A stretch of 64,000 nucleotides of DNA from Thraustochytrium sp. TN22 (GCA_013306675.1 JABLUY010000179.1:16380-80379); one strand, 5' to 3'; shown: positions 40,070-49,566, counted from the stretch's first letter. Numbers and translations: made by a program. The notes: generated from the sequence alone by a model not told the origin.

Positions 40070-40361
40070 CCCCGAGGACAACCAGCTCGTGCAGAAGCTT
40101 CTCGGTCGCAAGGAGGACAATCAGACCAAGATGTTCCGTCGCATGGGCACCTCGCGCGAGCACGTTCTCTACAATGCTGCGCAGGTCAACGCAATCATGC
40201 TGTTGCAGTCTGCCATGCGCGGCTTCATCTACCGGTCCAAGCTTGCAGACCTCATCGACCAGCAGCCCGTTTCTCCGCAGCTCGCTCAGGAGCCCGCACA
40301 GCCCGCTGAAGTCGTCAGCAGCATTGCGGACCCCGACGAGATGGACGCCGATGGGAAGTAG
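40070..40361 (+). pseudogene. Detached 3' end of the channel gene with IQ motif
   Basis: This encodes the last ~97 residues of the interrupted channel. It begins PEDNQLVQKLL, continues exactly in phase with the codons before the insertion, contains the calmodulin-type IQ motif (IMLLQSAMRGFIYRSKL), and ends at a TAG at 40359. In CaV channels this position binds calmodulin and mediates Ca2+-dependent feedback. A frame with an ATG at 40023 runs through it, but its first 14 residues come from the transposon, so independent expression is doubtful. The detachment is seen directly. Whether the other allele is intact is unknown. Confidence 0.88.
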
Positions 40362-40970
40362 CGGCTGTGGGAAGAGACCATGATCATGATGCTGCAGAGT
40401 GTGGCGGCAAGATTATCCTCTTTGTTTCACAATGATTCTTTCTTTTCTCTCTCCTGTGGCCCTCTGTCTTTGATTTTGCAAACTTCTTGCACGTGCGACG
40501 CAAAGATCTTGCAGGCGCAGCTCAACAGGCAGCAACGCGGGCAGACCTGGAAGCGCGCTGTGCCGAATCCGGGATCGCGCACGAGTCGGGTGCGTTGGAA
40601 AGAGGGGTGTAGGGCCGCCAGCGCGTGAGCAGCTGGACACGGTCTCTCTTCGCTGGCTACCCCAGGCTATCTCATCCTCTTTGTTTGACACTTGTACTCG
40701 ACAGAGCTTGTTTCTTCGGGCCGAGCCGCCGCGGCCTCGGAACAGATCGCTGCTTCTCTCCCCAAGCCACACTCGGGCTCCGAGCGACAGTCTCGTGCAA
40801 TCACCGCCGAGAGCAAGCAGACAACTCCAAAGATCAGGTGTAATGTGTGCGACACCTGCCTGCCGTAAAAGTGTTTCGGTATGCACCAGCCGGCCATGGC
40901 ATTTCTTCAGGCGGATCTTGGGTTCGAGGGCAAGGAGGGCGTGAGTATTTTGTTTTGCCAACTTTTCTTA
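40362..40970. other. Convergent intergenic region with a gene fragment
   Basis: About 600 bp of lower GC. Apart from the duplicated EEP fragment (40860-40951) no gene is seen. Confidence 0.5.
40860..40951 (+). pseudogene. Stray copy of part of the EEP phosphoesterase gene
   Basis: The segment TGCCGTAAAAGTGTTTCGGT... through GGCGTGAGTATTTTG aligns, by eye at about 80%, with 44836-44928 inside the downstream EEP-fold gene (residues LPYRYFVHQPAMAFI onward). Shared runs include GCACCAGCCGG, ATGGCATTT and TCTTGGGTTCGA. The rest of the gene is not found here. A small duplicated, non-functional fragment is the simplest reading. Confidence 0.7.
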
Positions 40971-42659
40971 TCACAAATCTAGCTTGAATGTCTGGAACCC
41001 GCCTGAGCGGATCTTCTCCGGATCAATCTGACCGCCAAGAACTGCACCAGGACCAAGGACCGACGAGACGGTACTGACGTCCTTTTCTGCATCGCAGGAG
41101 GAGGAGGACGCCGCAGTCGCATTGCGAAGAAGCGCCGGACTCGACGAGGCGCGTGAGATAATGTAGGCTCGCTTCGGCAGCACGTTGCCCATGAGCTTGG
41201 CCTGCTCGCGACGCCTCGAGGCACGATCCGCTGCAAGGCGCTCCTTACGCTCCAGAAAGACGCCGTCTGGGTGGAAAGACGAGAAAAGCAGGTTGGCCTC
41301 GCCCGGGTCGTACTTGAGCTTCTTGCCGTTCGCATCCAAGACAGGCTGCACGGCCTGGTTACGAAAGGCAATCACGGTATCCGTGAAGCGGTTGTTGCGC
41401 ACGCGAGTGGGTTGCGCAACGGCGCCCAAGATGTCGTCCGTGGCGAAGGCGGGCGTTTTTGCGGCGAGCTCCTTGCGCTTCGCCTTCTTTTGCAGCTCCA
41501 GTGCGCGAAAGTCGCCCGATCGGGCCGGGTGCGTGCAGACTGCGTGTGTGCGGAGCTCGAAGTCCTCTCGTAGGTGGGCGCGCTTCTCGCGAACGAGCTC
41601 AAGCTCAGCAGCGGAGCGGTCAAGCTCCCACCACGGCGCACTGCTGGTCAGGATGGGCTGCGTGATTTGATCGGTGATTGCGAGTTCGCGAGCTTCTGCG
41701 CTCTGTCGCGCTGCCTCTAGCTCCACGCGCATATCCTCACGGCGCAGCTGCAGCAGTGCCTGGCGCGAGTCGGTATTGGCGAACTGCTTCTTTGAGGCGC
41801 GCCCGAAGTCGTGCGGGTCGGTCTCTTGATGATTCAGCGGGCTTGGCCCGCGCGGCCGCGTGCGCAGCACGCGCTCGCGGGGCTTCGCGTTCGCCAGCGC
41901 GCGGGCCTGCTCCTCCATGGTACGCGCAGCGCGCTCTTGAAGCACGTCGCCCTTTGTCCGCGGTTCGCGGCGCCAGCCGAGCCCAGGTGGCTCTGGTCGC
42001 TCCTGTATAATTTCGCGCCGTGGGCTCAGCAAGCCCTTGTGCTGCGGCTGCTGCTGCTGCGACTGCTGCTGCGGCTGCTGCGGCTGCGTGCCCAGCGCCA
42101 TGACCTGGGTCTCCCGCATCTGCGCAGCGACCGGGCTCCGACGCCGCACGTCCGCCGGAAGCGGTACGAGTACGCACGGCTTGACGGGCTGACCGGGCTC
42201 CAGCGAGCTGGCGTGCTCCAGCAGAACCTTGCGCGGGTCCACATGACCAGTCACAGAGGTTTGAATCTCGCTCAGGAGATCGCGGCGGCGATTCTCCAGC
42301 AACTGGCTTCGCAGCTTTTGCCCGGGCTGCGCTTCCGCGTGGAAGCGGCCCTGCACGAGGCCGGCCATCTGCTGGCTCCCCGTGAGCTCGGCCATGGATC
42401 GGATTACCATGGCCGACTGCGCCTTGGCGAGCGAAGCGGCATCTTCCTCGCGCCGCCGTCCGGCCAAGTCACCCTGCGTCGCGACGTTCACCTCGCGCGT
42501 CCAGTGCTCCGGATAGTCGGCCCTTGCGGCCCGCTTCGCCTCGGGCGCTCCAAGGCCAGACCCTTTGCCTACCGGCAGGTGGTGGCCGAACACATCGTAC
42601 TTTGGAGTGAAGTGGTGCAAGACCTCGGGCGCCGACTCGACCCTGTGCAGGCTCGACAT
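40971..42659 (-). CDS. Charged, mostly disordered protein of unknown function
   Basis: I do not recognise this 562-aa protein. It is rich in Arg, Glu, Gln and Ala, with probable coiled-coil stretches (ALLQLRREDMRVELEAARQS; RAHLREDFELRTHAV) and a Gln-rich run (near 195-210) encoded by CAG repeats. It also has repeated RR and ERP motifs of the kind found in cytoskeletal or ciliary structural proteins, which is only an impression. The conserved-looking C-terminal part contains NNRFTDTVIAFRNQAVQPVL and LLFSSFHPDGVFLERKERL, which look like real, constrained sequence. No signal peptide or membrane helix is seen. The ATG at 42659 is in frame and followed by ordinary coding composition; an 8-bp repeat array lies 57 bp upstream in the likely 5' UTR. 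Confidence 0.7.
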   Translation of the reverse strand: MSSLHRVESAPEVLHHFTPKYDVFGHHLPVGKGSGLGAPEAKRAARADYPEHWTREVNVATQGDLAGRRREEDAASLAKAQSAMVIRSMAELTGSQQMAGLVQGRFHAEAQPGQKLRSQLLENRRRDLLSEIQTSVTGHVDPRKVLLEHASSLEPGQPVKPCVLVPLPADVRRRSPVAAQMRETQVMALGTQPQQPQQQSQQQQPQHKGLLSPRREIIQERPEPPGLGWRREPRTKGDVLQERAARTMEEQARALANAKPRERVLRTRPRGPSPLNHQETDPHDFGRASKKQFANTDSRQALLQLRREDMRVELEAARQSAEARELAITDQITQPILTSSAPWWELDRSAAELELVREKRAHLREDFELRTHAVCTHPARSGDFRALELQKKAKRKELAAKTPAFATDDILGAVAQPTRVRNNRFTDTVIAFRNQAVQPVLDANGKKLKYDPGEANLLFSSFHPDGVFLERKERLAADRASRRREQAKLMGNVLPKRAYIISRASSSPALLRNATAASSSSCDAEKDVSTVSSVLGPGAVLGGQIDPEKIRSGGFQTFKLDL

Positions 42660-43886
42660 CTTGACTGCTTCCGCTGCAACCTGTCCAGCGGCCCCTGGCC
42701 CGTGCCCGTCCGCACGCGCCTGAGCGCCCGAGCGCCTGAGCGCCTGAGCGCCTGAGCGCCTGAGCGCCTGAGCGCCTGAGCGCCTGAGCGCTTGCGCTTT
42801 CGCAGCGCGAGGATTGCCCGCTTAATCGATCGTCCGCTCGATCGATCGATCGATTCCAAGGCGCCACGACTCGGAGCTCCGCGCCGCGCCGCGCCGCCGC
42901 CACGTGCGCCAGAGAACCCCACTCGGATTGGCGCGGACCCCCGGTGTGTGACGGGGGTGCGCGCGCGCACCCAGAACGAATCTCTGGGCTTTCTTTTGCT
43001 TTCTTCTCTTTCTTTTCTTTCTTTCGCGTTGCTTTCACTTTCTATTGTTTCCGACTCTTCAAGTGACGTTGATTCTATTTTGTTTTGATCACAGACTTTC
43101 ACCACCAACCGCGCAATCAAGCGTTCTCCCGTGAGATCAAGTGTGGGTTGCGCACGCAGCAAGGCGCACGTGGGAATTGCTATCGCCAGGCGCAGGCGGC
43201 GCAGGCCGCTTCATGTATGTATCTGGTCTTATTAGCTTCACGTAGGCCTCAGCCAGCACAAAACGCGTCATGTATGGAACGAGCGCCACGAGCGCACACT
43301 GAGACGCTGGCTTTGGACCGTAGGAGCGCTCGCTCGTAGATAGCCTGCCCGCCGGTGCGCGCCGCCTGGCCTTTAGATTTTGGCCTTGCTGCTTATTTGC
43401 ACGTGCACGCGCAGAAATGCAGCCGTGGTGTTGGCACGACATGCAGGAGGCAACCAAAAAGGTGGCTATTCTACCACGGCATCGAACAAAGCTCGCCCTG
43501 CTCGATGGGAGCCTCGTACCGCCGGCCTTCTTTCGTACTTTTCAAATGCTTGGAAGTGTCTTGCCGACCACTATTCACCAGTAAGCACCGGACCGGACCA
43601 TTCAAGCAGCTGCACGAGCAGCACAGCCTGGTGCCGGCCTCGTAGCAGCAGTCCCTCCTGCAAATTGGAGTTGTGAAGGTGCTTGTGCATGACCATGCTT
43701 TTGCCTGCCATCATCATCATCATGAGCCAGGAAAAATTCAAGCAAGCGAAACGCGAAGCGTGCGATGCGCCTCTCATCATGCGCGCACGTGTGTTTGAGC
43801 TGCCGCCTTGCACGCGGCGCTCGCGCAGCAGCGCAGCCTCGCGCGCGCCTCGCAGTCGCAGTGTTGGCCTTGGCTCCCAAACCGCC
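42660..43886. promoter_or_regulatory. Divergent region with repeats
   Basis: 1.2 kb between two divergent ATGs. It contains the GCGCCTGA array (42716-42796), CGATCGATCGATCGATT (about 42838-42855), a pyrimidine tract (42985-43025) and TAGGCCTC at 43244. No supported gene. In-frame ATGs at 43689 and later extend the EEP frame but would bury its signal peptide. Confidence 0.5.
42716..42796. repeat. (GCGCCTGA)9-10 octanucleotide array
   Basis: Nine to ten tandem 8-bp units with one or two substitutions near each end, located in the 5' flank of the minus-strand gene. Confidence 0.95.
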
Positions 43887-45575
43887 ATGGCGCCCGCGGC
43901 GGCGACGCTGCTGCAGCAGCAGCAGCGGCTGCTGCTGCTGCTGCTGCTGCTGCTGAGCGCAGCGGCTACGGCTGCGGCTGCGGCATCTGCGTCGGCAACG
44001 CAGACGCAGACGCAGACGTCGACGTTGGCGACGCTGACCGCGGCCATGGTGGACGTCGCCACGGCAAGGCGCTGCGCGGCGCTGGGCGGCCTAGAGACAT
44101 GGCGCGCCGCTGACGAGGACCTGTGCGCGCGACGACTGCCGCAGCGCGACGCGTCAGGGCAGTGGCTCGTGGCGGCCGACGTCGAGGTCTTCCCCGAGGA
44201 CGCACGCCTGGAGGGCTGCTCGGGCCTGGCGTACGGCAATATCGGCTTGTACGGCGCCGTGCGCAAGGTCGTCCCGGTGGACGGCGCGACCTGCAGCGCG
44301 GCGCTCGTGCTGGAGGAAGCACGGCGGCGATGGTCTGAGGTCTTTGGGGAGCGCGGCCCGCGGCGCCGACGGGCAGAGGTCCGTCGATTAGATCGGCTGG
44401 AGCTGATTGTGACGGACCCCATCGGCAGGCTGCACCCCACGCAGGTTATCACTGCGGGCGCGCGGTTCTTCTTGCGCGTCGGCCCGCCTCACGACGAGGA
44501 GCGACTCATGCTGCTCTTCCGCGATGGCAAGGTGTACCTCCACGCACGCACGGTGCGCCTGCGCCCGGAGCTCTTGCCTCCGACCACCATGTTCACGCTG
44601 CCCACAATTAGCTTGCGCGTGCTCTCTTACAACGTGTGGAACACGATGCCACACGTGGGACCGCGTTGGAGTCAAGAGGCGCGAGATGAGCGGTATACGC
44701 GCCGTCTGGAGCGCCTCGCGAGCGAGATCCGCCGCGCCATGGCAGATGTGGTGCTGCTCCAGGAGACGCGCTTCGACACGACCTTTGGCGCCGTGGCGCC
44801 CGGACCGGACCAGTTCGAGCACCTCTTGGCGAGGCTGCCGTATAGGTATTTTGTGCACCAGCCGGCGATGGCATTTATTCAAGCGGGTCTTGGGTTCGAA
44901 TGCGAGGAGGGCGTGAGCATTTTATCGCGATACCCGATCGTGGAGACGCGGTACCGACTCCTGAGCCGCCAGGTGGGCGCCGCAGCGGACGACTATCACC
45001 AGCGCATCTGCCTGCACGCACGGGTGCTCGTGCCGGGGGCGGGGCTGCTGGACGTCTTCACGTCCCACTTCTCTCTGAACGAAGCAAGTCGCTTGCGCGG
45101 CGCGCAAGACGTCGTACGCTTTGCCGACTCCGTGCGGCGGGGCGCCCAGCGGGGAGGCGCCTCGTTATTGCTGGGCCAGATCTTTGCGGGCGACGTGAAC
45201 GATGAGCCAGGTTCGCCGGCGCTGGAGCCGCTAACGAACGGCACGTGCTTTCGCGATGTGTGGCGCGACTTGAACCACGAGGAACCGCCGCGCGGTTCGC
45301 GAGACCCGACGCACGTGGCGGAGGCCTTTACGTTCCCAAGCGACGAGCCAAAGAAGCGCATCGACCTCGTGCTCGCGCGCGGAGACCGCTTGCGCACTGA
45401 GGAGGTGCGCCTCGTGGGGCGCGACGCCGACAGCGACACGTCGCGTGTGCTGCGCGAGGTAGGGATGGAGGAGCCCGGCGCCCCACTGTGGCCTTCGGAC
45501 CACCGCGGCGTGCTGGTGCGGTTTCAGGTGGACGTGGGGGAGCGCGACTGCCGACCGAGAACTCCGGGACTGTGA
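43887..45575 (+). CDS. Secreted endonuclease/exonuclease/phosphatase-fold protein
   Basis: The 562-aa protein starts with a strong signal peptide (QQQQRLLLLLLLLLSAAATA), which supports the ATG at 43887 (GCC-ATG-G context) over upstream in-frame ATGs. An unassigned region of about 210 residues follows. The EEP domain spans about 243-550. It has LSYNVWN (Asn near 249), VVLLQET (Glu near 292, metal-binding), FAGDVNDEP (Asp/Asn near 435) and PSDHRGV (Asp/His near 538). These are the metal and catalytic residues of the fold. Members cleave phosphodiesters in nucleic acids, sphingomyelin or inositol lipids, and the substrate here cannot be assigned. The signal peptide points to secretion or the endomembrane lumen. 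The gene stops 30 bp from the convergent AsnRS stop. Confidence 0.85.
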   Translation: MAPAAATLLQQQQRLLLLLLLLLSAAATAAAAASASATQTQTQTSTLATLTAAMVDVATARRCAALGGLETWRAADEDLCARRLPQRDASGQWLVAADVEVFPEDARLEGCSGLAYGNIGLYGAVRKVVPVDGATCSAALVLEEARRRWSEVFGERGPRRRRAEVRRLDRLELIVTDPIGRLHPTQVITAGARFFLRVGPPHDEERLMLLFRDGKVYLHARTVRLRPELLPPTTMFTLPTISLRVLSYNVWNTMPHVGPRWSQEARDERYTRRLERLASEIRRAMADVVLLQETRFDTTFGAVAPGPDQFEHLLARLPYRYFVHQPAMAFIQAGLGFECEEGVSILSRYPIVETRYRLLSRQVGAAADDYHQRICLHARVLVPGAGLLDVFTSHFSLNEASRLRGAQDVVRFADSVRRGAQRGGASLLLGQIFAGDVNDEPGSPALEPLTNGTCFRDVWRDLNHEEPPRGSRDPTHVAEAFTFPSDEPKKRIDLVLARGDRLRTEEVRLVGRDADSDTSRVLREVGMEEPGAPLWPSDHRGVLVRFQVDVGERDCRPRTPGL

Positions 45576-45605
45576 AAGGAAAAGGAATATTGGAGATGAA
45601 GGTGA

Positions 45606-47912
45606 CTAAAAGGAGCAGGAGCCCGGGAAGCGCGGGAAGGGAATGACATCGCGGATGTTGGCAATGCCGGTGACAAACATGACGAAGCGGTCAAAGCCTA
45701 GGCCAAAGCCAGCGTGCGGGACGGTGCCGAACCGGCGCAGGTCGCAGTACCAGGAGAAGTCCTCGGGCTTGAGGTTCATGTCGACGATGCGCTTCTCAAG
45801 AAGCGGGAGGCGCTCCTCGCGGGCGGAGCCGCCAACGAGCTCACCGATGCGCGGCACCAAGATGTCCATTGCCTGCACGGTGAGGCGGCCCTTGTCATCG
45901 AGCTGGTTCTGACGCATGTAAAAGGCCTTGATGTCGGCAGGGTAGTTGGTGAGGACGACGGGGCCCTTGAAAACGGTCTCGCTGAGGTAGCGCTCGTGCT
46001 CGGAGCCGAGATCAATGCCCCACTCGGGGTGCTCCTCAAAGCGCGGGGTGCCGTCCTCCTTGTTGAGGTGCTCGGGCTGGTTGAGGATTGCGACGCCTTC
46101 GGTGTACGTGAGGCGCTTGAAGGGCGTCTCGATAACGTTGAGCAGGCGCGCGCGCAGGCCGGGCTCAGTGTGCTTCTCAAAGTAGTCGATGTCGGCAGAG
46201 CAGTTCTTAAGGACGTACTGGGTGCAGTACTTGATGAAGTCCTCGGCCAGGTCGATGTTGTCCGAGAGGGTGGCGAAGCAAAGCTCGGGCTCAACCATCC
46301 AGAACTCGGCGAGGTGGCGCGAGGTGTGGGAGTTCTCGGCGCGGAAGGTGGGGCCGAAGGTGTACACGTCGGAGAGCGCGCAGGCGTAGGTCTCGACGTT
46401 GAGCTGGCCCGACACGGTGAGGAAGGCCGGCTTGTTGAAGAAGTCCTCGCGCCAGTCGATGTCGCCCTCCTTGAACTTGCAGGACGGGTCGTCGCGCTGG
46501 TACTGCTTGAGGCGCTCCGCGGAGATGGTCGGGAGCTGGCCCTTGTCCTTCTCTGCCTTGCCGAACATCGTCGTGACGGCCATCATCTCGCCAGCACCCT
46601 CGCAGTCGCTGGCCGTGATGATCGGGGTGTGCACGTACATGAAGCCTTGCTGACGGAAGAAGTCGTGAATGGCAAAGGCGCACGCGTTGCGCACACGAGC
46701 CACGCAAGCAATGAGGTTGGTGCGCGCGCGCAGGTGGGCCTGCTCGCGCAGAAACTCGACCGAGTGCGCCGCGGCCTTGTTTCCGGTCTTGGACAGCGGG
46801 TACTCGGAGGGGTCCACCGTGCCCAGGACGTCGACGACCTCGGCCTGGAGCTCGATGGCCTGCTCGGCCTTCTCGGGCGCCACGAGCTTTCCGACGAAGC
46901 GGTGCGAGGAGCTGACGCCGCCGGCCGCCAGGACCTGGTCGAAGTTGGCCGTGGTCTTGGCGTTGCACACCACCTGCAGGCTCGCCTGGCAGGAGCCGTC
47001 GTTGAGCTCCACAAAGGCCAGCGAGCCCTTGGCGGCGGACCGCACAGTGCGGGCCCAGCCGCACACGCAGACGGTCTTGCCCACGAGCGAGGCGCTGTCA
47101 GCCTCGAGGATGTCCTTGACGCGCGAGCGCGACCGCTTGAACAGCTTGCCCAGCGGCACAGGGTCGGCGCCCATGGCCTTGCCGCTCACGGAGTACGCGC
47201 CCTGCGCCGCACTGTCCGCGGCGGCCGCCGCGGCCGACGCCGCGGCGTCCTTGCCGGCATAGTAGCTAAAGGGCGTCTCCAGCAGCGAATCCATGCCCGA
47301 CGACTTGAGCACCGAGTCAAACCAGCGCACCGTGCTGGCCAGCGTGGACTCGCGCGAGTCCGCCTCGATGGCCTCGCGCAGCGGGCCCACGAGCGCGGAG
47401 GCAACGGCCACGTCAGCCAGCGTCAGCGCGTCGCCCACCAGGAAGCTGCGCGACCGCAGGCACGGCTCCACGACGCCACCGACCTCCACCACGAGCAGCT
47501 GCGCGGCGCGCGCCGCAACCTGGTCCGCCAGGTCGCCAGCCGCCTTGGCCTGGGGCGTGCCGGCGCGCAGGCAGGCCGCATCCGCCAGCGGGTCCAGCAC
47601 GTCCGCCGCGTACTCGAGCCACTGCTCCACCTCCGCGCGCGCCACCGCGTCGCTGCCGCCCAGCAGCGCGCCCTCATTGCCCTGCGCCTCGCGCACGATC
47701 GCGCGCATGGCCGCCAGCGAGCTAAACGCCACGCATGCCTCCTCCCCGCGCCACAGCGCCGGCAGCTTGCCCGTCGGGCTCGTGCCCTTCTTCGGCGCCG
47801 CCTTGTACGCCTTCGTCTTCACCTCGACGCCGGCCGCGGCCGCCGCCGCCTCCACGCGCAGCGTGCGCGCATTGTCGCCGGGCAGCCCGTGCAGCACCCA
47901 GGGGCCTGCCAT
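45606..47912 (-). CDS. NARS1: Asparaginyl-tRNA synthetase, cytosolic, with GST-C-like N-terminus
   Basis: This class IIb synthetase charges tRNA-Asn with Asn using ATP. In the 768-aa protein, residues 1-205 resemble a GST-like helical domain (LPALWRGEEACVAFSS, LRSRSFLVGDALTLADVAVA), seen in some eukaryotic synthetases as a multi-enzyme docking unit. The anticodon-binding OB fold follows (VCVCGWARTVRSAAKGSLAF, near 290). The catalytic core has motif 2 TFRAENSHTSRHLAEFWMVE and motif 3 GFGLGFDRFVMFVTGI. ELVGGSAREER favours AsnRS over AspRS. The ATG at 47912 is used; the upstream open frame is repeat-derived. No mitochondrial presequence is apparent. Confidence 0.93.
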   Translation of the reverse strand: MAGPWVLHGLPGDNARTLRVEAAAAAAGVEVKTKAYKAAPKKGTSPTGKLPALWRGEEACVAFSSLAAMRAIVREAQGNEGALLGGSDAVARAEVEQWLEYAADVLDPLADAACLRAGTPQAKAAGDLADQVAARAAQLLVVEVGGVVEPCLRSRSFLVGDALTLADVAVASALVGPLREAIEADSRESTLASTVRWFDSVLKSSGMDSLLETPFSYYAGKDAAASAAAAAADSAAQGAYSVSGKAMGADPVPLGKLFKRSRSRVKDILEADSASLVGKTVCVCGWARTVRSAAKGSLAFVELNDGSCQASLQVVCNAKTTANFDQVLAAGGVSSSHRFVGKLVAPEKAEQAIELQAEVVDVLGTVDPSEYPLSKTGNKAAAHSVEFLREQAHLRARTNLIACVARVRNACAFAIHDFFRQQGFMYVHTPIITASDCEGAGEMMAVTTMFGKAEKDKGQLPTISAERLKQYQRDDPSCKFKEGDIDWREDFFNKPAFLTVSGQLNVETYACALSDVYTFGPTFRAENSHTSRHLAEFWMVEPELCFATLSDNIDLAEDFIKYCTQYVLKNCSADIDYFEKHTEPGLRARLLNVIETPFKRLTYTEGVAILNQPEHLNKEDGTPRFEEHPEWGIDLGSEHERYLSETVFKGPVVLTNYPADIKAFYMRQNQLDDKGRLTVQAMDILVPRIGELVGGSAREERLPLLEKRIVDMNLKPEDFSWYCDLRRFGTVPHAGFGLGFDRFVMFVTGIANIRDVIPFPRFPGSCSF

Positions 47913-48927
47913 CCTGGCCCTCTCCCGCGCCCGCCGCGGCCTCTGCCGCCGCGCCGCGCCGCCTGCGCCTGCCGGGGCCTCTCCCGCGCGTGCCGAGCCC
48001 GCCGCCCGCGCGCGCCGCCGCCGCTGCGCCCGCGCACAAGCCCGCCCGCGCGCGCCCCTCCGCTTGCCGCTCTGCCGCTCCGAGCCGCACGATCCGCGCC
48101 GCGCCACCCAGCAGCGCCGCGATGACCTGGACGACCAGCGCGAGCAGGACGAGCAGGACGAGCAGGATGCCGGTGGCGAGCAGGAGGCGCACGACGAGCG
48201 CGGAAAAAGGACGCCGTGCACTGGCACCGCAGGCTGGAGCTGACGCGGCGAATGGCAGGGCGCCGGGGCCAGCCGGAGGCGGTGGACCTGAATGACCAGC
48301 GCGAGCTGGACGAGCAGGACGAGCAGGACGCCGGTGGCGAGCAGGAGGCGCACGACGAGCGCGGAAAAAGGACTCCGTGCACTGGCACTGCAGGCTGGAG
48401 CTGACGCGGCGAATGGCGAGGCGCCGGGACCAGCCGGAGGCCGTCGACGTGGCCGGTGATGACGCGGCGGACGCGGACCTCGAGGCAGCCGGGCTGATTG
48501 GCGATGGGCTTGATGTCACGCGTGAAGACCAGGAAAGTGCTGCAGAGACGTCGTGAAGCCAAGAAGGACTGGGACGGCGCGGGGCCTCGGGTGGATCTGT
48601 CTTGGGTGGATCCCGGTTCGTGCTTCGAACGGGAGGAGGACGAGGAGAGTGGCAGGGCTAACGGCGAGGAATGGGGGCATGGAGGGCGCGAACGGGGGAA
48701 TGGAACGGAGGCGTAACGGGGAGGACGCTGCAGTGGCGGGATGACCCGGGCCTGGCTGACTGTCAGCGAGCGCCGACCCGGAAACGAGCACAGGCCCCCC
48801 TTGCTCGGCCACTGCACTCTCGCCTCACGTGGCAAGTCAAACAAAGACAAAGACATGTAAGTTGTATCAACCAGAAAAAAATAAAAGCAGGCCTCGCACC
48901 ACACATCAGACGCGCCCCAGCGCAGAA
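47913..48927. other. Intergenic region with a 161-bp tandem duplication
   Basis: 1 kb between the AsnRS start and the SRP14 stop, both on the minus strand. It carries the duplicated 48133-48452 segment. No gene is supported, although duplicated frames encode Ser/Pro/Cys-rich peptides. Confidence 0.55.
48133..48452. repeat. Two tandem copies of a 161-bp unit
   Basis: Units begin at GACCAGCGCGAG (48133 and 48294). They share CGGAAAAAGGAC (48201 and 48362) and GCTGGAGCTGACGCGGCGAA, with roughly 90% identity by eye. The period is not a multiple of three. Confidence 0.88.
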
Positions 48928-49383
48928 TCATGCAGTGCCGGCCTCGCTAGCCTTCTTGAGCGCGACAGCGGCGCGGGACCTCTTCAGGTTGGCGCGGCGC
49001 TCGCGACGCTCGTCAGCCGCCTTGATGTCGCGCGGGCGCTTGAGCTTGCTCATGTTGTCCTTGAGCACGTCGGAGAGGCGCTTGTGGAAGACCGCCTGCT
49101 GGTCGCCGGTGAGCACCGTACTAATGGTGGCCTTTTGCTTCCGGCTCGACTTGCCGGCCTCCTTGTTGGCAAAGGTGGAGCCCTCCCGGTTGCCGCCCGT
49201 GACGAAGGCGCGGATCAGACACGCCTGGCCGCCCGGCAGCTCCGCGCGCATCGCTTTGGGCCCGTGCGCCATGTCCTTGGCGGTCACCATCTTCATGGTC
49301 ACCGTCACAGACCCTGACTCGCACGTCTCCTTGTACATCTCCGCAAGCAGCGTCAGGAAGGCGTCATTGTCCACGCGCCGCAT
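48928..49383 (-). CDS. SRP14: Signal recognition particle 14-kDa subunit
   Basis: This 151-aa protein binds the Alu domain of SRP RNA with SRP9 and causes the pause in translation during ER targeting. DNDAFLTLLAEMYKETCESG followed by SVTVTMKMV matches the SRP14 start (EQFLTELTRLFQ...SGSVYITLKK). After a loop, KATISTVLTGDQQAVFHKRL corresponds to KKKISTVVSSKEVNKFQ..Y. The basic tail (KLKRPRD...RRANLKRSRAA) is typical for RNA contact. The ATG at 49383 gives a length fitting the family. A longer open frame to 49704 would add a Gly/Ser repeat sequence and is rejected as coding. No SRP9 gene is in the window. Confidence 0.9.
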   Translation of the reverse strand: MRRVDNDAFLTLLAEMYKETCESGSVTVTMKMVTAKDMAHGPKAMRAELPGGQACLIRAFVTGGNREGSTFANKEAGKSSRKQKATISTVLTGDQQAVFHKRLSDVLKDNMSKLKRPRDIKAADERRERRANLKRSRAAVALKKASEAGTA

Positions 49384-49535
49384 CCTGTAGGCCTCCGCGC
49401 CACGCACGCCGCGCTGCGCGTGCCGAGTCGCCTCGGGGACGGAGAAGCCGCACCGCGCGTCGCTGCGCTCCGCTCCGATCTGCGCCGCCCAACGCCGCCA
49501 GCGCGGAGCTGAAACCGCGCCGCGGCTGCTGCTGC

Positions 49536-49566
<31 letters not shown>

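Noticed and set aside
44893-44904. GGTTCGAAT as a tRNA B box (also 40919)
   Set aside because: It lies inside the EEP coding sequence and its stray copy; no A box or cloverleaf can be drawn around it.
47913-48353. A 147-residue N-terminal extension of AsnRS
   Set aside because: It derives from the 161-bp tandem duplication and poly-Arg/Ala sequence and lacks a good start; the ATG at 47912 matches the domain start.
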